The notes beneath the pieces are model-generated. The model searched no databases. It saw only the letters and a program-made list of their open reading frames with translations, and was not told where the DNA came from. Below, piece by piece: positions 59,543 to 64,000 of a stretch of 64,000 bases of DNA. The position numbers and the translations under genes are program-made. The DNA lies in NCBI RefSeq assembly GCF_003426815.1, contig NZ_QKYK01000003.1, positions 248,001-312,000 on the forward strand. The letters are read 5' to 3'. This DNA comes from Desertimonas flava (GTDB lineage Bacteria; Actinomycetota; Acidimicrobiia; Acidimicrobiales; Ilumatobacteraceae). Positions within the stretch are counted from its first letter, which is position 1. Every line of letters begins with the position of its first letter.

Positions 59543-61003
59543 CAAGCCGCGATTGCGCTCATTGCCCTGCTGGGGGCATTTCTCCGGGCGATCCCAGCCT
59601 TTGCGCCGCTTCCCTTTGCCCACAACTCGGACGAGGCTCGCCACATCGAAGCGATCTGGACAATGGCCCAGAACCACTCGATGGACTCGACGGTCTACAG
59701 CTACCCGGCACTGTTCTTCAACGCCGAAGCGGTGCTCACAACCGTCTTCTCGGCCGTGACCGGCCTCAGCGGTTCGCCAGTCGAGACATCATCGCTCGTC
59801 GCGATACGCATCACGAACGTACCGAGTGTCGTGTTGATGCGGACCTTCTCGCTCGCCGCGAGCACGGCGACGGTCGCTGCGGCAGCGCTCTTGGCCCGAC
59901 GGCTCTCGGGACGCGACGGTGCCGCGATCCTGGCCGCTGCGCTCGCCGCCTTGAACCCGCTGGACATTCGCCTCGGCGGAACCGTCACCGTAGATCCGTT
60001 GGCCGGGATGCTGGCCACGACGGCCCTACTCGGCGCGACCGGCTACGTCATCCGACCGGCGCGCTGGAAGGTCGGAGCAACCGGCGTGGTCTTCGGTCTT
60101 GCGGTTGCTGCCAAGTACAACGCTGCGCTGTTGGGGCCTGGCCTCATCGTCGCGGTGCTGCTCGTCAAGGGTAAACGCGCGTGGTCCACGATCGCAGGTC
60201 TGTGTGCCGCGATCATCGGTGGCTTCGCCGTCGCCAGCCCGCAGGTCCTGGCCGACCTCCCGACGTACTGGGCTTGGTTCCGCGGTGAGCAGACGCACTA
60301 TCGAAGCGGACACCCCGGCTATGAGGGCGGCGCGTTGACCTACTACCTGACGACGTCGTGGTGGATGGTCGGCCCGGCTCTCGCCGCCATTCCCGTCCTC
60401 GTACTCATGCGGCGATCATCAGCACGAGTCTGGCTCCCGGCCATCGTTTCGTGCGTCGGGTACGTCGGCTTTCTCTCGACATACACCACGCGGTTCGATC
60501 GGAATCTCCTCGTCGTGTCGGGCCTGCTGGCGGCACTCAGTGCGGCTGGCCTCACGGCGCTCTCCGACGCCGCACCACTCCGACGCTCGCTCATAGCGTT
60601 CGGCGCCCTGGCGCTGGCTGTCCCGGCCATGTTCGCAAGCCAGGCAGTCAGTAAATCGCTCCAAGACCCCTGGACCGCTGCCCGGAACTTCATCGAAGAG
60701 TCCATTCCCGAAGGTTCGTCATTGGCAGTCGAGTCGTACGGACCTTGGCTCCCCCCGAACTCCTACGACATCGTTCCGCTTGCTCAGGCGATCGACGTTC
60801 CTCTCGATTGGTACACAGAGTCGGGAATCGACTTCCTGATCACCAGCGACGAGGTTCGAGGCCGCTACGAGTCCGGTCAATACCCAGAGCAGATGTTCCG
60901 GTACGACATCCTCTTCGCCGCCACCTGCCTCATCGAGACCTTCGACAGTGAGGCGATGAGCATCGAGATCCGCTCGATCGCCTCGACCACGAATTGCCAA
61001 TGA
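59513..61003 (+). CDS. GT-C family glycosyltransferase (GT39/ArnT-like membrane protein)
   Basis: A ~496-aa integral membrane glycosyltransferase that uses a polyprenyl-phosphate sugar donor. About ten hydrophobic helices, with the acidic catalytic pair in the first external loop (FAHNSDEARHIEAIW), and later LNPLDIRLGGTVTVDPLAGMLA and a C-terminal outer domain. Start is uncertain: the frame is open from ATG 59444, overlapping the previous gene. I use GTG 59513, which falls within the hairpin; neither has a good ribosome site. Candidate roles are glycosylation of an envelope protein or glycan. It may modify the preceding secreted protein. Confidence 0.8.
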   Translation: MRLHPPSSRVQAAIALIALLGAFLRAIPAFAPLPFAHNSDEARHIEAIWTMAQNHSMDSTVYSYPALFFNAEAVLTTVFSAVTGLSGSPVETSSLVAIRITNVPSVVLMRTFSLAASTATVAAAALLARRLSGRDGAAILAAALAALNPLDIRLGGTVTVDPLAGMLATTALLGATGYVIRPARWKVGATGVVFGLAVAAKYNAALLGPGLIVAVLLVKGKRAWSTIAGLCAAIIGGFAVASPQVLADLPTYWAWFRGEQTHYRSGHPGYEGGALTYYLTTSWWMVGPALAAIPVLVLMRRSSARVWLPAIVSCVGYVGFLSTYTTRFDRNLLVVSGLLAALSAAGLTALSDAAPLRRSLIAFGALALAVPAMFASQAVSKSLQDPWTAARNFIEESIPEGSSLAVESYGPWLPPNSYDIVPLAQAIDVPLDWYTESGIDFLITSDEVRGRYESGQYPEQMFRYDILFAATCLIETFDSEAMSIEIRSIASTTNCQ

Positions 61004-61318
61004 CGTTCAGCGACGTCGTGTAGGGGCACGCTTGTGTGGAGCAACGAGCCGATCAGGCCGAGGGATCCGGACTGTAGGGCAGGGGTGGTGGCGATTGCGC
61101 CGAGTTCGGTCGCGCTCGCTCGCGAAGCTGTGCTGCACCACGCTCGACGTCGACGAACGAGCCTCGCGAAGCTCCGCTTCCGCGATTGGTTCGCACGGCG
61201 CCAGTGTCGCCCCCGATCGAGGCCGAACCCTGGGGCATCGTGTAAGGCCGCCGAATACCACACACGCCAGCGTCCGGTATCGCCGGCAGTATGGCGGCGG
61301 AAGTTGTTTCGCTGTGGT
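61004..61318. other. Gene-free stretch before mazEF
   Basis: About 315 bases without a supported gene. It contains a copy of the 16-bp repeat at 61271-61286. Confidence 0.4.
61271..61286. repeat. 16-bp repeat CGTCCGGTATCGCCGG, copy 1
   Basis: First of four copies (others at 61922, 62533 and 63224) spaced between genes. Located 33 bases before the mazE operator. Confidence 0.55.
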
Positions 61319-61332
61319 CGTTACATGTAACG
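61319..61332. promoter_or_regulatory. Palindromic operator CGTTACATGTAACG of the toxin-antitoxin operon
   Basis: Perfect 14-nt palindrome ending seven bases before the antitoxin start (GTG 61340). Placement suits autorepression by the antitoxin, the usual mode in mazEF modules. Confidence 0.6.
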
Positions 61333-61339
61333 TTGTGGT

Positions 61340-61561
61340 GTGCCCCGCCGACGAACCCCTGTATCCGGGGCAGAGCGCGTGCGCGAGCACCGCCAGCGGC
61401 TCCGGGCGCAGGGTCTTCGTCCGGTCCAGATCTGGGTGCCCGACGTCCGCTCGCCGGATTTCGCCGCGCAGGCCCACCAGCAGTCCGCCGCCGTTGCCGC
61501 TAGTGAGCACGCCGCGGACGACCAAGCGTTCATCGACGCACTCAGCCTGGACGAGGAGTGA
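61340..61561 (+). CDS. MazE-like (DUF3018) antitoxin
   Basis: A 73-aa protein from GTG 61340. The basic, helical N-half (ERVREHRQRLRAQGLRPVQIWVPD) matches the DUF3018/MazE-like antitoxin pattern; the acidic C-terminus (QAFIDALSLDEE) would bind the toxin. Its stop overlaps the toxin start (GTGA), as in most TA modules. It probably also binds the palindrome at 61319. Confidence 0.8.
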   Translation: MPRRRTPVSGAERVREHRQRLRAQGLRPVQIWVPDVRSPDFAAQAHQQSAAVAASEHAADDQAFIDALSLDEE

Positions 61562-61908
61562 GGCGCGGCGAGATCTGGACCGCTGCGGCAGGCAGCGGCT
61601 ACGTCGGTAAGCCTCGCCCCGTGGTCGTCGTGCAAGACGACCGATTCGATGCGACGGGCTCGATCACCGTCTGTGCGATGACGACCGATCCGACCGAGGC
61701 ACCGCTGTTTCGTGTGCTCGTCATGCCGGATGAGAACAACCAGCTCCGCGAGACCAGTCGCATGATGGTCGACAAGCTGACAACGGTCCCTCGCTCGAAA
61801 CTCGGCGAACGCATCGGACGGCTCAATGACGAAGACATGGTCCGACTCGGCCGCGCCATCGTGGTGTTCCTCGGCCTCGCTGGGCCATCTCAAACCGGCA
61901 ACCTATAA
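61558..61908 (+). CDS. MazF-family endoribonuclease toxin
   Basis: A 116-aa PemK/MazF-like toxin. Typical text: MRRGEIWTAAAGSGYVGKPRPVVVVQDDRFDATGSITVCAMTTD, then MVDKLTTVPRSKLGERIGRLNDEDM. The conserved Arg (KPRPVVVV) and Thr/Ser sites for RNA cleavage are present. The toxin cleaves mRNA at short motifs when unneutralised. The pair is complete, with GTG 61558 overlapping the antitoxin stop. Confidence 0.9.
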   Translation: MRRGEIWTAAAGSGYVGKPRPVVVVQDDRFDATGSITVCAMTTDPTEAPLFRVLVMPDENNQLRETSRMMVDKLTTVPRSKLGERIGRLNDEDMVRLGRAIVVFLGLAGPSQTGNL

Positions 61909-61921
61909 CCGCGGTGGACAC

Positions 61922-61937
61922 GGTCCGGTACCGCCGG
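61922..61937. repeat. 16-bp repeat, copy 2 (GGTCCGGTACCGCCGG)
   Basis: Between the toxin and the SET-domain gene. Differs from copy 1 at two positions. Confidence 0.55.
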
Positions 61938-61959
61938 CCTCCTCGCGTCGTGGTCGGAG

Positions 61960-62508
61960 GTGAGCTTCACTGGTGCGGTGGAGAGGATCCCGATTGACGT
62001 GTGGGTGCACCCCGCCGTGCGGGTTCGGTGCTCGGCGATCGCTGGCGACGGGTTGTTCATCGACGAGGCAGTGCCCGCCGGCACGCCGTTGATCCGCTTC
62101 GGTGGAACGGCAGTCACCACCGCCGAGCTTCACGAGCTCTTCGAGGACGCAGACGCCAACGGCACCTACGTCGACACGATCGCCATCGGGCCCGACCGTC
62201 ACCTCGTACTTCGAGCAGGCTCGATCGCCCACTACGGGAACCACAGCTGCGACCCGACGATGTGGTTCGGCGCGCCATTGGAGCTCGTGGCCCGCGTCGA
62301 CCTCGAACCCGGATCCGAGCTCACCAGCGACTACGGCGTGATCTCCGACGATGTCACCTTCGAGATGACGTGCCGATGTGGCGCAGCGGCGTGCAGGCAG
62401 GTCATCACGGGTCGTGACTGGCAGCTCGAGCACCTCCAGCTCCTCCACAAAGAGCGCTGGCCAGCCGGCCTACAAGCTCGTATCGACGCCAGGCGAGCAT
62501 CCGAATAG
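61960..62508 (+). CDS. SET-domain protein
   Basis: A 182-aa protein with a complete SET fold: GDGLFIDEAVPAGTPLIRFGG, the S-adenosylmethionine-binding NHSCDPTMW, ELTSDYGVIS and a post-SET cysteine cluster, CRCGAAACRQ. SET domains methylate protein lysines. Some bacterial ones are poorly understood and may act on host or own proteins. It starts at GTG 61960 with GGAG immediately upstream; GTG 61978 is another option. Neighbours give no clue to substrate. Confidence 0.85.
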   Translation: MSFTGAVERIPIDVWVHPAVRVRCSAIAGDGLFIDEAVPAGTPLIRFGGTAVTTAELHELFEDADANGTYVDTIAIGPDRHLVLRAGSIAHYGNHSCDPTMWFGAPLELVARVDLEPGSELTSDYGVISDDVTFEMTCRCGAAACRQVITGRDWQLEHLQLLHKERWPAGLQARIDARRASE

Positions 62509-62532
62509 GACGACACCACGAGCACGGACCGG

Positions 62533-62572
62533 CGTCCGGTATCGCCGGATCCCTACCGTCCGCTATCGCTGA
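62533..62572. repeat. 16-bp repeat, copy 3 with a degenerate tandem copy
   Basis: Copy CGTCCGGTATCGCCGG at 62533-62548, identical to copy 1, followed by CGTCCGCTATCGCTGA at 62557-62572, 13 of 16 bases the same. Lies between the SET gene and the next hypothetical gene. Confidence 0.55.
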
Positions 62573-62637
62573 TTGGAAGCATCCTTGATTCGGCGATCGG
62601 GCTACGCACCGCCGGCAGGTCGGCCAAACTGCCGTGC

Positions 62638-63072
62638 ATGAACGTTTCAGCGGCTGACATTGAGGTGGCGGTTGGCGAAGCGCTGCCTGGCAATGCCGCG
62701 GCGCCCTGGCACGTGAGAGCGAGCCAACGCGACGACCGGGTGTGGGAGGTTGAGCTACGTCACGAAGCCTCCAACGGTCTGGTCATCGACACAGGCGTGA
62801 GCGATCCCGCCGATGCGATCTCGCGGGCCATCGAGTTACTCGCCACCAACCGCGAGGTCGCTCGCATCGCACGAGCCCCGCATCTCCAGCACCCCGAGGC
62901 CGTAGCCGGTGTCCGCACGCTCGTACAAGCCTTTGGCTGGTCCAGGACCGAGGTACGCGCCGTCGTCGGCCTGCTTATCGACGTCGCAGCGTTGAGCGAG
63001 GACGAAGCTGACTGGCTCCGAGACTGGTTCGGCGCAGACAAGCCGGCTCCACGCGCTTCGGAGATCATGTAG
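62638..63072 (+). CDS. Hypothetical protein
   Basis: A 144-aa soluble protein from ATG 62638. Composition and pattern are normal for a gene: a mixed N-terminal half (VWEVELRHEASNGLVIDTGVSDP) and a helical C-terminal half (VRAVVGLLIDVAALSEDEADWLRDWFG). No family recognised. Confidence 0.6.
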   Translation: MNVSAADIEVAVGEALPGNAAAPWHVRASQRDDRVWEVELRHEASNGLVIDTGVSDPADAISRAIELLATNREVARIARAPHLQHPEAVAGVRTLVQAFGWSRTEVRAVVGLLIDVAALSEDEADWLRDWFGADKPAPRASEIM

Positions 63073-63381
63073 ATGAGCCGGCGCTCAGCGGACGCTCGAG
63101 GATGCACCGAGCGAAACCCCCCGCCCGAAGGAACTACATCCATATCGTCACGTGCAGCCGCCCGGACGTGCTTGCTAGGTATGGGAGTGTCCGATAACGC
63201 GTCTCCCACCAAGTGGACCCCGGCGTCCTGTACCGCCGGCTGGATCCTCAGTCGGGACTGTCAGACGACCCCGAGCCACGTCAGGGAGCGGATCGATGTG
63301 GCGGACCGTCGACGGCCGACCGGTTGTATTGCCTGGATGAGGTGTCCGCTGGCCGGCAGCCCACCATCTCGAGTCGCCGGT
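63073..63381. other. Gene-free stretch containing the fourth repeat
   Basis: About 310 bases between convergent genes, with no supported gene. Contains the repeat copy 4 (63224-63239). Confidence 0.4.
63224..63239. repeat. 16-bp repeat, copy 4 (CGTCCTGTACCGCCGG)
   Basis: Fourth copy, differing from copy 1 at two positions. Near the end of the 62638 gene. Confidence 0.5.
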
Positions 63382-64000
63382 CTAGGTCTCGACGATGCTG
63401 ATGGCGATCGGGCCGACGGCGAAGTCGCCTTCGGTGATGTTCACCGTGTCGGTGACCACGCTGTACACGGCGTACAGGTCGTAGTCGCCCGACGGAAGTG
63501 TGTGGCCGACCGACGGATCGCACGCCGCGGTCGGAACGCTCACTGTCCCGTCGAAGACCGCGCCCGGTTCGAGATCGACCGGGACCAGGTTCGAGGTGAG
63601 ACCGAAGTTGGCGTTCGGCACACCGACGACATCACTGGTCTCCGGGTCGGCCAGGTAGACCGACGGATGGCCGGATCCGAACGCGATCCGCTCCGACGTG
63701 GCATTGACGAACGGGACTCCGACGGTGGCGTGAACCCCGTGGGCGGCGGTGACGACAACCGGAACCGGTTCCGTCACGGCGTACGGGAGGTCAGGAGTCG
63801 TTGCCGGGAGGTCGGGGCAGACCGGCTCCGGGAGCGGGTCGGGCATCGGATACGGAAACGCCCCGAGCGACAGGTCGAGTTGGTCGCCGTAGTCGGTGTG
63901 AAGCATCTCGGCGGTCGCGTCATGGCCGGCGAGCACGTTGACGTCGACGCGGCCGTCCATGCCGTTCGGGCCGAACGCGTGCTCGAACTCGGCGAGTCGT
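63382..64000 (-). CDS. Probable exported/surface protein, C-terminal part (cut by window edge)
   Basis: The frame is open to the right edge, so the true start is beyond 64000. The visible ~206 residues are rich in Val, Pro, Asp and Thr. The last part has a beta-sandwich style: GSGHPSVYLADPETSDVVGVPNANFG, LPSGDYDLYAVYSVVTD and ISIVET. Few charged-basic residues suggest an extracytoplasmic protein. An ATG at 63960 lies in the frame but is not the start. No family name. Confidence 0.5.
   Translation of the reverse strand, partial: RLAEFEHAFGPNGMDGRVDVNVLAGHDATAEMLHTDYGDQLDLSLGAFPYPMPDPLPEPVCPDLPATTPDLPYAVTEPVPVVVTAAHGVHATVGVPFVNATSERIAFGSGHPSVYLADPETSDVVGVPNANFGLTSNLVPVDLEPGAVFDGTVSVPTAACDPSVGHTLPSGDYDLYAVYSVVTDTVNITEGDFAVGPIAISIVET

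Noticed and set aside
61271-63239. Integron cassette array
   Set aside because: The spaced repeats suggest cassettes, but no GTTRRRY/RYYYAAC cores and no integrase gene were found.
1-64000. CRISPR arrays, tRNA or rRNA genes
   Set aside because: No regularly spaced direct repeats and no tRNA-like cloverleaf or rRNA sequence was recognised by eye.

Overview
The window is high-G+C DNA, and gene order and protein content point to an actinobacterium, probably of the Acidimicrobiia (Ilumatobacter-like). This placement is inferred from content; no rRNA or tRNA gene was recognised to confirm it.

1-22.4 kb is mostly housekeeping. Reading on the minus strand from about 18 kb leftward, it holds an actinobacterial conserved block: rpmB (divergent), a DAK2/FakA-like kinase, recG, rsmD, coaD, a coiled-coil DivIVA-like protein, a DUF177 protein, rpmF, plsX, acpP, rnc, mutM and smc (cut by the left edge). 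PlsX, AcpP and the FakA-like protein all serve acyl-chain supply for phospholipids. Two small inserts break the block: a PPOX-fold protein plus a class-C-like beta-lactamase (3.9-5.6 kb), and a zinc-ribbon protein, a PhyH dioxygenase and a giant LuxR-type ATPase regulator (9.4-13.4 kb). GTP-dependent PEP carboxykinase and an amidase follow, then a composite hairpin repeat, also present at 6.7 kb.

22.4-51.6 kb is an accessory catabolic and uptake island. It contains a family III CoA-transferase, an alpha/beta hydrolase, three orphan family-5 substrate-binding proteins, a MetE-like alkyltransferase, a Baeyer-Villiger monooxygenase, an SMP-30 lactonase, and a complete ribose-type ABC importer with two binding proteins whose genes share near-identical blocks. 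It also has SnoaL-like, LarA-like and SDR proteins, three large CMD/AhpD-fold paralogs and two amidohydrolases. Nearly every transcription-unit head in 27-49 kb carries a palindrome close to GATCATATATGATC just upstream, so these units probably form one regulon. No obvious cognate regulator gene lies in the window. The chemistry suggests uptake and oxidation of a ketone or lactone-forming substrate; the substrate cannot be read from sequence.

51.7-64 kb is a mosaic of apparently acquired DNA. It starts with a small secreted peptide and an IS110-family transposase. Then comes a previously unremarked lasso-peptide cluster on the minus strand (58770 to 54118). The precursor has a canonical YxxPxLxxxGxxxxxTxG-type leader and a predicted 18-residue core GSGGFLPDGIGFVNLLPE (Gly1-Asp8 ring). 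It is followed by a lasso cyclase (split by an apparent frameshift), a fused RRE-protease, and a histidine kinase/response regulator pair, all joined by stop-start overlaps. Beyond it lie a secreted SH3-like protein with a strong terminator, a GT-C glycosyltransferase, a mazEF-type toxin-antitoxin pair with a 14-bp palindromic operator, a SET-domain protein, a hypothetical protein, and a surface or secreted protein cut by the right edge. A 16-bp repeat punctuates the boundaries of the last few genes.
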